Of a stretch of 64,000 nt of DNA, positions 33,920-41,750 are shown piece after piece. The translations under genes and the position numbers were made by a program. Below the pieces are notes generated by a model. It was not told the origin of the DNA and did not search any database. It saw only the letters and a program-made list of their open reading frames with translations. This DNA is from an uncultured Clostridia bacterium (GTDB lineage: Bacteria > Bacillota > Clostridia > UBA1381): contig CANQQZ010000006.1 in the NCBI GenBank assembly GCA_947626135.1, positions 1 through 64,000 on the forward strand, read 5' to 3'. Each line of letters begins with the position of its first letter. Position 1 is the stretch's first letter.

Positions 33920-35236
33920 ATGAAAAAAGCGGATACGACAATCGAATATGTTGAATCGGGCTCCTTAGCCGAGGAAGCGGGAATCTGCGCGGGCGATAAG
34001 CTGCTTAAAATAAACGGCGAGGACTTTTCGGATTTACTCGAATACCGGTATCTCACCTCCGAGCCGGAGGTCACGCTCGAGGTCGAAAAGGCGGACGGAT
34101 CGACGGAAATAATCACGATAGAAAGCGATTACGAGGATCTGGGGCTGAATTTTCACGGCGAGCTTATAGGCGACGCGATGTCGTGTACGAACAAATGCAT
34201 ATTCTGCTTTATCGACCAGCTTCCGAAGGGTATGCGGGAAACGGTATATTTCAAGGACGACGATACGCGGCTGTCGTTTTTGCAGGGCAACTACGTCACG
34301 CTCACGAATATGAGCGGCGACGATATCGACCGCCTGATACGGATTCACGTGTCTCCGATAAATATTTCCGTGCACACGACAAACCCTGAGCTGCGCGTTA
34401 AAATGCTCAACAACCGCTTCGCGGGCAAATGTCTCGATATAATGAAAAAATTCGCGGCGAACAATATATATATGAATTGTCAGATCGTATCGTGCCCCGG
34501 CATAAATGACGGTAGGGAGCTTGACCGCACGATAGCGGATCTGGCGGCGCTGTACCCGCACGTGGCAAGCGTATCAGTGGTGCCCGTAGGGTTGACGCGG
34601 TACCGCGATGGACTTTACGAATTGACGCCGTACACCGCCGAAACGTCGCGGCAGATAATAAATCAGGTCGGGGCGTGGCAGAAACGGCTGCTGGACAAAT
34701 TCGGGTCGCGGATAGTGTATCTCTCGGACGAGTTTTACATTAACGCGGGTGCCAAAATTCCGGACGCGGACGCGTATGAGGGCTTTCCTCAGCTCGAAAA
34801 CGGAGTGGGGCTTATCGCGAGTATGAAAGAGGAATTTGATTTGGGCATTGAGCTTGTTAAGGACAAGCCGAGAAATATCCGCGTCTGCATAGCGACTGGC
34901 GAGATAGCGTATGGATTCATCAAATCGCTTGCCGACAGACTGATGGAAAAATGTCCCGGCGTTAAAATAGACGTCGCCCCGATAAAAAATAACTTTTTCG
35001 GCGGCGGCGTGAGCGTGGCGGGACTGGTCTGCGGCTCGGACATAATCGAACAGGTGAAAACCGACGCGGATTATCTTATGATACCCGATGTGATGCTTCG
35101 AGACGATGATGAAATTTTCCTTGACGACGTGACGCTCTCCGACGTGGAAAAGGCACTGGGCGTAAAAATAAAAACGTCGCTCAACGACGGATATGATTTT
35201 ATAGAGAAAATTTTGGGCGAGGAGCTGGAGTTTTAG
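33920..35236 (+). CDS. DUF512 radical-SAM-like protein with N-terminal PDZ domain
   Basis: 438 residues. PDZ-like domain residues 5-65 (VESGSLAEEAGICAGDKLL). The iron-sulphur motif is CTNKCIFCFIDQLPKGM (about 90-106, CxxxCxxC), with GNYVTLTN and VSPINISVHTTNPELR typical of the radical SAM fold. The DUF512 C-terminal part has YLSDEFYINAG and GGVSVAGLVCGSDII. The family is conserved next to der in many Firmicutes, and this synteny holds here. Substrate and reaction are unknown. Confidence 0.9.
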   Translation: MKKADTTIEYVESGSLAEEAGICAGDKLLKINGEDFSDLLEYRYLTSEPEVTLEVEKADGSTEIITIESDYEDLGLNFHGELIGDAMSCTNKCIFCFIDQLPKGMRETVYFKDDDTRLSFLQGNYVTLTNMSGDDIDRLIRIHVSPINISVHTTNPELRVKMLNNRFAGKCLDIMKKFAANNIYMNCQIVSCPGINDGRELDRTIADLAALYPHVASVSVVPVGLTRYRDGLYELTPYTAETSRQIINQVGAWQKRLLDKFGSRIVYLSDEFYINAGAKIPDADAYEGFPQLENGVGLIASMKEEFDLGIELVKDKPRNIRVCIATGEIAYGFIKSLADRLMEKCPGVKIDVAPIKNNFFGGGVSVAGLVCGSDIIEQVKTDADYLMIPDVMLRDDDEIFLDDVTLSDVEKALGVKIKTSLNDGYDFIEKILGEELEF

Positions 35237-35287
35237 CGCGGAAAATCCGCGTTTGCTCCGGCATGGTATAAAAAACGGAGGATTGAT

Positions 35288-36613
35288 ATGAAACCACTTG
35301 TAGCGATCGTGGGACGTCCGAACGTGGGCAAATCCACATTATTCAACAAAATATCGGGTCAGCGCATAAGCATTGTCGAGGACACGCCCGGCGTTACGCG
35401 CGACAGAATTTATGCTGACGTATCGTGGCTTGACAAAAATTTTACGCTCATCGACACGGGCGGAATAGAGCCCAAATCGGACGACGAGATTTTAGCGCAG
35501 ATGCGGCGTCAGGCGCAGCTGGCGATAGAAACGGCGGATGTTGTGATTATGATGGTAAACGTCAGGGACGGCGTGACAGCCAACGATATGGACGTCGCGC
35601 AGATGCTCCTGAAGGCGAAGAAGAAAATCGTTCTCGCCGTAAACAAGATTGACAATATAGGCGATCCGCCGTTTGAGTTTTACGAATTTTACAACCTTGG
35701 GTTAGGCGACCCCATCGCTGTTTCGTCAACTCACGGTCTGGGCGTGGGCGATTTACTCGACGAGGTAACGCGCAAATTTCCCGACGACGCGGACACGGAC
35801 GAGGACGAGGACGAAATAAAGGTCGCGGTCATAGGCAAGCCAAACGCGGGAAAATCGTCGCTTATCAACAAGATTCTGGGCGAGGAGCGCGTGATCGTAA
35901 GCAGCGTTGCGGGCACGACGCGCGACGCGATAGACTCGCATTATTACAATAACGGCGACAAGTACCTCTTTATCGACACAGCCGGAATGAGAAAGCGCGG
36001 CAAAATCGACGAAAACGTGGAACGTTACAGCGTGGTGCGCTCATTGGCGGCAGTCGATCGCTCGGACGTGTGCGTAATTATGATCGACGCGATGGAGGGC
36101 ATTACCGAGCAGGACACAAAAATTGCCGGCTACGCGCACGAGCAGGGCAGAGCGTGTATTTTTGCGGTCAACAAATGGGATATCGTGAACAAGAACGACA
36201 AAACCATCAAAAAATTTACCGACCGCATACGCGAGGAATTTGCGTTTATGCCCTACGCGGCTATCGTGTTCATAAGCGCGAAAACGGGTCAGCGCGTCGA
36301 TAAGCTTCTGGAAAAAATCAAGGAGGTAAACGCGCAGCATAAGCGCAGGATCACCACGGGAATGTTAAATGACGTGCTTAACGAGGCGGCGGCGAAGCAG
36401 CAGCCCCCGTCCGACAAGGGACGCAGGCTGAAGCTTTATTACGGCACACAGGCGTCGACCGCGCCGCCGACGTTCGTTCTGTTTACAAATTCGCGCGATT
36501 TGTTCCATTATTCGTATCTGCGGTTTATAGAAAATCAGGTGCGCGAGGCGTTCGGCTTCGAGGGAACGCCGCTCAAATTCATAATACGAGAAAAGAACGA
36601 GAAGAAGCTTTAA
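35288..36613 (+). CDS. der: Ribosome-assembly GTPase Der (EngA)
   Basis: 441 residues with the unique tandem-GTPase layout. G1 motifs GRPNVGKSTLFN (residue 8) and GKPNAGKSSLINK (about 183); G3 DTGGIE and DTAGMRK; G4 NKID and NKWD. A KH-like C-terminal domain follows (YYGTQASTAPPTFVLFTNS). Acts in 50S subunit maturation. GGAG precedes the start. Followed after 23 bp by plsY. Confidence 0.97.
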   Translation: MKPLVAIVGRPNVGKSTLFNKISGQRISIVEDTPGVTRDRIYADVSWLDKNFTLIDTGGIEPKSDDEILAQMRRQAQLAIETADVVIMMVNVRDGVTANDMDVAQMLLKAKKKIVLAVNKIDNIGDPPFEFYEFYNLGLGDPIAVSSTHGLGVGDLLDEVTRKFPDDADTDEDEDEIKVAVIGKPNAGKSSLINKILGEERVIVSSVAGTTRDAIDSHYYNNGDKYLFIDTAGMRKRGKIDENVERYSVVRSLAAVDRSDVCVIMIDAMEGITEQDTKIAGYAHEQGRACIFAVNKWDIVNKNDKTIKKFTDRIREEFAFMPYAAIVFISAKTGQRVDKLLEKIKEVNAQHKRRITTGMLNDVLNEAAAKQQPPSDKGRRLKLYYGTQASTAPPTFVLFTNSRDLFHYSYLRFIENQVREAFGFEGTPLKFIIREKNEKKL

Positions 36614-36636
36614 ATTTATATAAGGGGGTGCGGACG

Positions 36637-37344
36637 ATGAACACAATAATTATAATAACGGTTATCACCGCGGTTGTGTCGTATTTGATAGGCTCGGTCA
36701 ATTTTTCGATTTTAATATCGAAGGCTGTAAGCGGCTCTGATATACGCGAGAGCGGCTCGGGAAACGCGGGCGCGACGAATATGCTGCGCACGCACGGCAA
36801 GGGCTGGGCGCTGCTGACGCTCATACTCGATATCGCGAAGGGCGCCGCGGCGGTGTTATTGACCGGGCTTGTTATGACGCTGCTGACGCGGCGCGATATG
36901 TTTGATATAAACGCGATGGGCGGCGGGGGAACGAGGCTGTCCCTTTACGGTCAGCTGTTCGGCGCGCAGGCGTATGTTTCCGCGCTGTTCGTACTGCTCG
37001 GGCATTGCTTCCCGGTATTTTTCGGGTTCCGCGGCGGCAAGGGCGTCGCAACGGCGCTGGGCGTGGTCATGGTGCTCGACTGGCAGGTCGGCGTGATCGC
37101 GCTTGTTGTCGCACTCGCTATCATGGCTGCGACGCGGTACGTGTCGCTCGGCTCGGTAATAGCGGCGGGGCTGTTTTTCGTGCTGACGTTCGCGAAAATG
37201 TTCTTTTACGGAAGCTGGAACGCCGTTACGCTTATCTGCGCCGCGCTTATGGCGCTGCTGATAATCGGCAGACATCACGCGAATATAAGCCGGCTAAGAC
37301 ACGGCACGGAAAATAAGCTGGGATTTAAAAAGAAGACGGAGTAG
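36637..37344 (+). CDS. plsY: Acyl-phosphate:glycerol-3-phosphate acyltransferase PlsY
   Basis: First acylation step of phospholipid synthesis, in the membrane. The start at 36637 has AAGGGGG eight bases upstream. 235 residues, about 30 more than usual because of a loop (residues about 80-105). Motifs: SYLIGSVNFSILISK, SGNAGATNMLRTHGKG, GHCFPVFFGFRGGKGVATALG. About five membrane helices. Upstream of gpsA, which makes its substrate glycerol 3-phosphate; the two are separated by the repeat element. Confidence 0.95.
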   Translation: MNTIIIITVITAVVSYLIGSVNFSILISKAVSGSDIRESGSGNAGATNMLRTHGKGWALLTLILDIAKGAAAVLLTGLVMTLLTRRDMFDINAMGGGGTRLSLYGQLFGAQAYVSALFVLLGHCFPVFFGFRGGKGVATALGVVMVLDWQVGVIALVVALAIMAATRYVSLGSVIAAGLFFVLTFAKMFFYGSWNAVTLICAALMALLIIGRHHANISRLRHGTENKLGFKKKTE

Positions 37345-37390
37345 AATATAAATTTTAGTTTATCGGGGTATTTGCTTACGGCGGGTGTTA

Positions 37391-37532
37391 GCCTCCCTTG
37401 TCAAAGGGATGGGGACCGCCGAAGGCGGTGGAGGGATTCATTTTTAAAAAAAACCACATATTTGAGCGATTGGCTGTAATTGCGGAATCCCCTCGCCAAC
37501 TTCGTTGGCCCTCTCCCCTTTAACAAGGGGCG
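37391..37532. repeat. Palindromic repeat unit, copy 1
   Basis: Begins GCCTCCCTTGTCAAAGGGA, contains the hairpin ACCGCC-GAA-GGCGGT (37415-37429) and ends in CCCCTTTAACAAGGGG, an imperfect reverse complement of its start. It aligns with copy 2 along most of its length. Confidence 0.8.
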
Positions 37533-37578
37533 CAAGCAGAGCGTTCCCGTAAGCAGAAATCACGTATGGCGGGCGAAA

Positions 37579-37718
37579 GCCTCCCTTGTCAAAGGGAGGG
37601 GGACCGCCGAAGGCGGTGGAGGGATTCATTTTTACAGAAAACCACACATTTGAGCGATTTGTTGTAATTATGAAATCCCCCAGTCAGCTACGCTGACAGC
37701 CCCCTTTGACAAGGGGGC
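37579..37718. repeat. Palindromic repeat unit, copy 2
   Basis: Begins GCCTCCCTTGTCAAAGGG, has ACCGCC-GAA-GGCGGT at 37603-37617 and ends CCCCTTTGACAAGGGGGC. The ends are nearly perfect inverted repeats. Confidence 0.8.
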
Positions 37719-37793
37719 CTTAGTTGAGCGCCGCTATATGCAAAAGTGCGATAAACTAAAATTTACGTTATAAAATGAACAAGGAGAATTAAA

Positions 37794-38780
37794 ATGAAAA
37801 TTGCTGTGATCGGCTCGGGCGGCTGGGGCACGTCTGTCGCTGTAATGCTCGCGCAAAAGGGCTATGACGTACATTTGTGGTCATACATTCAGGAGGAAAC
37901 GGACCGATTAAACCGCGACCGCGAAAACAAGGAATTTCTTCCCGGCGTTCCTCTGCCGGACAACATCCTCTGCTCTCACGACGCCCAATCGTGCGTAACG
38001 GGCGCGGATTTGGTGATTGCCGCTCCCCCGTCCCCCGCGGCGCGCGCGACCGCGAAAACCATCGCGCCGTATATTGCGAAAAATCAGATAGTAATGAACA
38101 TATCAAAAGGACTTGAGGACGGCTCCCTGCTGCGCTTGACCGAGGTGTACAGGGAGGAAATACCTCAGGCGGACGTAGCTGTAATGAGCGGACCGTCGCA
38201 CGCGGAGGAGGTATCGCGGTTTTTGCCCACGACGAACGTTGTCGCCGCGCAGTCGCGCGAAACAGCGGAAAAAATTCAGGATATAATGATGAGCGGGACG
38301 TTCCGCGTTTATACCTCGACCGATATGATCGGCGTAGAGCTGGGCGGTGCTCTCAAAAATATAATCGCTCTGTGCGCCGGAATATCGGACGGATTAGGCT
38401 ACGGCGACAACACAAAAGCGGCGCTTATGACGCGCGGTCTGGCTGAAATAGCCCGTCTTGGCTGCGCTATGGGCGCGAAGCAGGAAACGTTTATGGGCTT
38501 GTCGGGCTTGGGCGATTTAATTGTAACCTGCACGAGTATGCATTCGAGAAACCGCCGCGCCGGAATATTGCTCGGTCAGGGCAAAAGCTTAAAAGAAACT
38601 CTCGACGAGGTGCATATGGTCGTCGAGGGCGTGAACACGGCGCGAGCGGCATACGAATTAAGCCGCAGATACAGCACGGAAATGCCGATCACCGAGGAGG
38701 CTTACGCGGTTATATTCAACGGCAAGCCCCCCGCCGAAGCGGTGATGTCATTGATGAAGCGCGGCAAAAAGGAGGAATAG
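37794..38780 (+). CDS. gpsA: NAD(P)-dependent glycerol-3-phosphate dehydrogenase GpsA
   Basis: Makes sn-glycerol 3-phosphate from dihydroxyacetone phosphate for phospholipid synthesis. 328 residues. Rossmann motif GSGGWGTSVAVMLAQKG (8-24), VMNISKGLEDG, VAVMSGPSHAEEV, the catalytic Lys region IGVELGGALKNIIAL, and LGDLIVTCTSMHSRNRR. AAGGAG lies before the start. It follows plsY, split from it by the 417-bp repeat element, so it may depend on a promoter within or after that element. Confidence 0.97.
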   Translation: MKIAVIGSGGWGTSVAVMLAQKGYDVHLWSYIQEETDRLNRDRENKEFLPGVPLPDNILCSHDAQSCVTGADLVIAAPPSPAARATAKTIAPYIAKNQIVMNISKGLEDGSLLRLTEVYREEIPQADVAVMSGPSHAEEVSRFLPTTNVVAAQSRETAEKIQDIMMSGTFRVYTSTDMIGVELGGALKNIIALCAGISDGLGYGDNTKAALMTRGLAEIARLGCAMGAKQETFMGLSGLGDLIVTCTSMHSRNRRAGILLGQGKSLKETLDEVHMVVEGVNTARAAYELSRRYSTEMPITEEAYAVIFNGKPPAEAVMSLMKRGKKEE

Positions 38781-38810
38781 AAAACGGGAGGGTCAGCGCC
38801 CTCCCGTTTT
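38781..38810. terminator. Bidirectional terminator overlapping the ruvX 3' end
   Basis: AAAACGGGAGGG / CCCTCCCGTTTT, 12-bp perfect stem, 6-nt loop. One arm encodes the last residues of RuvX (MKTGGR-stop). Confidence 0.92.
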
Positions 38811-39206
38811 CATATAGTCCTCTAAAATTATACACGCCGAAATGGTATCGAGAACGTTTTTACGCTTTTGCCCGCGCGTGTTTGTCTCGTTCAAAAATCT
38901 CGCCGCGCCCATTGTGGACAGCCGCTCGTCGTAAAATACTATTTCCCCGCCGTATACGGTTTTCAGCAAATCGGCGAATTTATATGTCGCGTCAGCTCGA
39001 AATCCCGATGTCCCGTCCATATTTTTCGGCATACCGATTACGATTTTTTCCGGATGATATTGATTGATTATTTCGGACAATTCGCTCATAAGCTTCTTTT
39101 TCCCGGTATTTTTCACGGTCCTTACGCCCTGCGCGGTAATTCCCAGCGGGTCCGTTACCGCCACGCCCACGCGCGCGTCGCCGTAGTCTATTCCCAGTAT
39201 CCGCAT
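38793..39206 (-). CDS. ruvX: Putative pre-16S rRNA nuclease / Holliday junction resolvase YqgF (RuvX)
   Basis: 137 residues; start at 39206 with GGGAGG nine bases before. RNase-H-like fold: MRILGIDYGDARVGVAV with the first catalytic Asp, KIVIGMPKNMDGTSG, and FYDERLSTMGAARFL with the Glu. Processes the 5' end of 16S rRNA in E. coli. Single gene, convergent with gpsA. Confidence 0.93.
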   Translation of the reverse strand: MRILGIDYGDARVGVAVTDPLGITAQGVRTVKNTGKKKLMSELSEIINQYHPEKIVIGMPKNMDGTSGFRADATYKFADLLKTVYGGEIVFYDERLSTMGAARFLNETNTRGQKRKNVLDTISACIILEDYMKTGGR

Positions 39207-39278
39207 AAAATTAAGCCTCCCGTTTATCGCTTTATACTTCAATTATACACAAACCCCGCCGCCCTTGCAAGAAAAATC

Positions 39279-39307
39279 TTGACTAACCGCCGGTAAAGTA
39301 GTATAAT
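39279..39307 (+). promoter_or_regulatory. Sigma-A promoter of the lipid kinase gene
   Basis: TTGACT (39279-39284), 17-bp spacer, TATAAT (39302-39307). Confidence 0.8.
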
Positions 39308-39330
39308 CATGTATAAAGAGGTGGAAATCA

Positions 39331-40245
39331 ATGCCGACGAAAATGTTATTTGTCTACAATCCCCGTGCCGGCAAGGCTCATCTTGCCAACGAGCTGGTAG
39401 ATATAATAGATATTTTTACCAAAGGCGGATATGAGGTCGTGGCGCATCCTACCCAGGCTCCCTTAGATGCCTTTAAAACGGTCAGGGACCGCGGCTCGCA
39501 GTACGAGATCATCGTGGTATCCGGCGGCGACGGAACCCTGAGCGAGGCTGTGGAGGGGCTTATGCTCCTGCCGGAAAAAGACAATATACGCCTTGGCTAT
39601 ATTCCCTCCGGAAGCACAAATGATTTTGCCGTAAGTCTCGGAATACCCAAGAGCATGACGGATGCGGCAAGGCTTATCGTAGACGGCAAGCCGTTTAAAT
39701 GCGATATAGGAAGCTTTAACAGCAAATGCTTCAATTATGTCGCCGGATTCGGTGCGTTTACCGACGTGTCATACGAAACGCCTCAGGAAACAAAAAACAT
39801 GTTCGGTCATTTGGCATACATATTCGAGGGGATATCGCGGCTTCCGAGCATTTCCTCATACGCCATGAAGGTGGATTACGACGGCAATAAAATAGCCGGC
39901 GAATTTGTCCTCGGAATGGTTATGAACACAAATTCGGTAGCCGGAATTAACGGCGGAAACATGTTCAAGGCGGATCTTGCCGACGGCTTATTAGAGCTGT
40001 TGCTTATAAAAGCGCCGTCCCGGATAATAGATTTACAAAGCGTGATTTCCGGCTTGCTCCGCGGAGAAACAACGGGCAGCGGTTTTCTTATCGAGAAGGT
40101 AAAGCACGTGATATTTGAAACGGAGGACGACATAAAATGGACTCTCGACGGTGAGTTCGGCGGCACCGACAAACGCGCCGAAATATCCGTTATGGAAGGC
40201 GCTGTAAATTTAATCGCGTCCGATGCGGCGGCGGTAATAAAATAA
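39331..40245 (+). CDS. Diacylglycerol kinase family lipid kinase (DagK/YegS-like)
   Basis: 304 residues. The DAGK catalytic domain is at the N-terminus: MLFVYNPRAGKAHL, VVSGGDGTLSEAVEGL (nucleotide-binding GGDGT), LGYIPSGSTNDFA. The C-terminal beta-sandwich includes VNFIASD-like VNLIASDAA and LDGEFGG. Likely phosphorylates diacylglycerol, for example that released by LtaS-type enzymes, feeding it back into phospholipid synthesis; that link to the 7.7-kb gene is inference. Confidence 0.88.
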   Translation: MPTKMLFVYNPRAGKAHLANELVDIIDIFTKGGYEVVAHPTQAPLDAFKTVRDRGSQYEIIVVSGGDGTLSEAVEGLMLLPEKDNIRLGYIPSGSTNDFAVSLGIPKSMTDAARLIVDGKPFKCDIGSFNSKCFNYVAGFGAFTDVSYETPQETKNMFGHLAYIFEGISRLPSISSYAMKVDYDGNKIAGEFVLGMVMNTNSVAGINGGNMFKADLADGLLELLLIKAPSRIIDLQSVISGLLRGETTGSGFLIEKVKHVIFETEDDIKWTLDGEFGGTDKRAEISVMEGAVNLIASDAAAVIK

Positions 40246-40265
40246 AAGCATAAATTAAGAAAATA

Positions 40266-40380
40266 ACTTCGGGGCAGGGTGAAATTCCCTACCGGCGGTA
40301 TAGTCCGCGAACTCCGCTTATCACGGAGCCGAGCAGGTGAAATTCCTGCACCGACGGTTACAGTCCGGACGGAAGAAGGT
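40266..40380 (+). ncRNA. FMN (RFN) riboswitch
   Basis: The conserved RFN pieces are present in order: CTTCGGGGCAGGGTGAAATT, CCCTACCGGCGGTATAGTCC, GAGCAGGTGAAATTCCTGCA, CCGACGGTTACAGTCCGGA, GAAGAAGG. Followed by an attenuator stem and then ribU, so FMN should switch off the riboflavin transporter. Confidence 0.97.
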
Positions 40381-40396
40381 TTATCTGTATTTTTTG

Positions 40397-40428
40397 TCCC
40401 GAATTTTTATATTCGGGATTTTTATTTT
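40397..40428 (+). terminator. Attenuator of the FMN riboswitch
   Basis: TCCCGAAT, TTTTAT, ATTCGGGA, then a T-rich run, 17 bases after the aptamer. Terminates when FMN is bound. Confidence 0.85.
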
Positions 40429-40471
40429 GCCTTTAAAGGCGGAAAATATTATTATGAAAGAAGGGTTTTTC

Positions 40472-41068
40472 ATGGAAAAAACACAAAAAAGAAGGGTCCC
40501 CACACGCGTGCTCGCCTCCGGCGGCATCCTTACGGCAGTCTCGATAGTTCTCATGTTTCTTGAGCTGTCTCTGCCGTTCATACCGAGCTTTTTGGAGCTT
40601 GATTTATCCAATATCCCGGCTCTGATAGGCGGATTCGCATTCGGTCCGGTCGCGGGCGTTCTTATAGTCCTGGTAAAGGATTTGATACATATGATGATCT
40701 CGCATACAGCGTTTGTGGGCGAGCTTGCCGATTTTCTTATGAGCGGCAGCTTCACGCTTACGGCGAGCCTGATTTACATGCGCAAAAAATCCCGCGCCCG
40801 CGCGTTCGCCGGCATGGGAGCGGCAACGGCTGTTATGACGATCGCCGGCGCGTTCACGAACTATTTTATACTGCTTCCGTTTTACGCCAGGGCATTTATG
40901 CCTATGGATCAAATTCTGGAAATGTGCGCGGGCGTTAATTCGCTCATCACCGACAAGCTCTCCTATGTTCTGTACGGAGTTGTTCCGTTTAACATAATAA
41001 AGGGACTTGTAATTTCCGTCATCACGGCTCTGACATATAAGCATATTTCAAGAATTATACGAAAATAA
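40472..41068 (+). CDS. ribU: Riboflavin ECF-transporter S component RibU
   Basis: 198 residues. The ATG at 40472 has AGAAGGG seven bases upstream; the ATG at 40454 has no good site. Six hydrophobic segments; IPSFLELDLSNIPALIGGFA and FGPVAGVLIVLVKDLIHMMI match RibU, the substrate-binding membrane subunit that works with shared EcfA/A'/T. Control by the FMN riboswitch supports the substrate. Confidence 0.93.
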   Translation: MEKTQKRRVPTRVLASGGILTAVSIVLMFLELSLPFIPSFLELDLSNIPALIGGFAFGPVAGVLIVLVKDLIHMMISHTAFVGELADFLMSGSFTLTASLIYMRKKSRARAFAGMGAATAVMTIAGAFTNYFILLPFYARAFMPMDQILEMCAGVNSLITDKLSYVLYGVVPFNIIKGLVISVITALTYKHISRIIRK

Positions 41069-41081
41069 TCCAACAAAAATA

Positions 41082-41110
41082 TTGCAATTCTCCGGATTGT
41101 GGTGTATAAT
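41082..41110 (+). promoter_or_regulatory. Sigma-A promoter of the small export gene
   Basis: TTGCAA (41082-41087), 17-bp spacer, TATAAT (41105-41110). Confidence 0.75.
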
Positions 41111-41153
41111 ACTATCTGTTTTTAAATAGGACTGTTTGGAGGTAAAATACACA

Positions 41154-41666
41154 ATGGACGCAATAGCGCAAACGCTTACCGGAGCTCTCTCGTCAGCCGG
41201 AATCCCGAACTGGCTCGTTGTGGCGCTTATTTCGATGATACCGCTGCTGGAGCTGCGCGGAAGTATTCTGGTCGCGGGAATACTGCTTCAAATGCCGTGG
41301 CTCGAAACATATGCTTCGGCTGTTATAGGGAATATGATCCCCATTCCGTTTATACTTCTTTTCATAAGGGCGGTTTTTGGCTTTATGCGAAAAATAAAGG
41401 GCATACAAAAATTCCCCGAATGGTGCGAGAAAAAAGCCATGAAGCATTCCGACCAGATTGAAAAATACGGATATTTCGGATTGTTCCTGTTCGTTGCGAT
41501 CCCGCTCCCCGGAACGGGCGCGTGGACGGGAAGCCTGCTCGCCGTCCTGTTCGGGATGGATTTTAAAAAGAGCCTGCTCGCCGTATTTTGCGGCGTTCTC
41601 ACCGCGGGGCTTATAATGTCCGCGGTTGCTTACGGCGCGAGCGGACTGATAGGGCTATTCGCGTAA
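41154..41666 (+). CDS. Putative small multi-drug export protein (COG2426)
   Basis: 170 residues from the ATG ten bases after GGAGG. Family traits: NWLVVALISMIPLLELRGSI near the N-terminus, WCEKKAMKHSDQIEKYGYFG, FVAIPLPGTGAWTGSLLAVL, and a C-terminal membrane helix. About four helices. The family name is historical; transport of drugs has not been shown and the fold is related to DedA-like proteins. Confidence 0.88.
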   Translation: MDAIAQTLTGALSSAGIPNWLVVALISMIPLLELRGSILVAGILLQMPWLETYASAVIGNMIPIPFILLFIRAVFGFMRKIKGIQKFPEWCEKKAMKHSDQIEKYGYFGLFLFVAIPLPGTGAWTGSLLAVLFGMDFKKSLLAVFCGVLTAGLIMSAVAYGASGLIGLFA

Positions 41667-41716
41667 AATATACGATTGAAAAGAGCGCGGAATCTCTTTC
41701 CGCGCCCCTCCGGCAT

Positions 41717-41750
41717 AAATGTCCCGAGCCAGACGCCCGGGACATTTTTT
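41717..41750. terminator. Bidirectional terminator
   Basis: AAATGTCCCG / CGGGACATTT with an 11-nt loop, between convergent genes; it touches the stop of the anti-sigma gene. Confidence 0.88.

Larger units (their letters stand above)
37349..37765. mobile_element. TIR-bounded non-coding element (417 bp) with two nested palindromic units
   Basis: Ends are perfect 17-bp inverted repeats: TAAATTTTAGTTTATCG (37349-37365) and its complement (37749-37765). Inside are two diverged direct copies of a palindromic unit (37391-37532 and 37579-37718). No coding capacity. A short relative lies at 56781-56864. This looks like a MITE-type element mobilised in trans; no transposase is in the window and no clear target duplication is visible. 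Confidence 0.7.

Noticed and set aside
37391-37718. Possible CRISPR array
   Set aside because: Only two repeats of about 140 bp, each palindromic, with a 46-bp gap; no cas genes.
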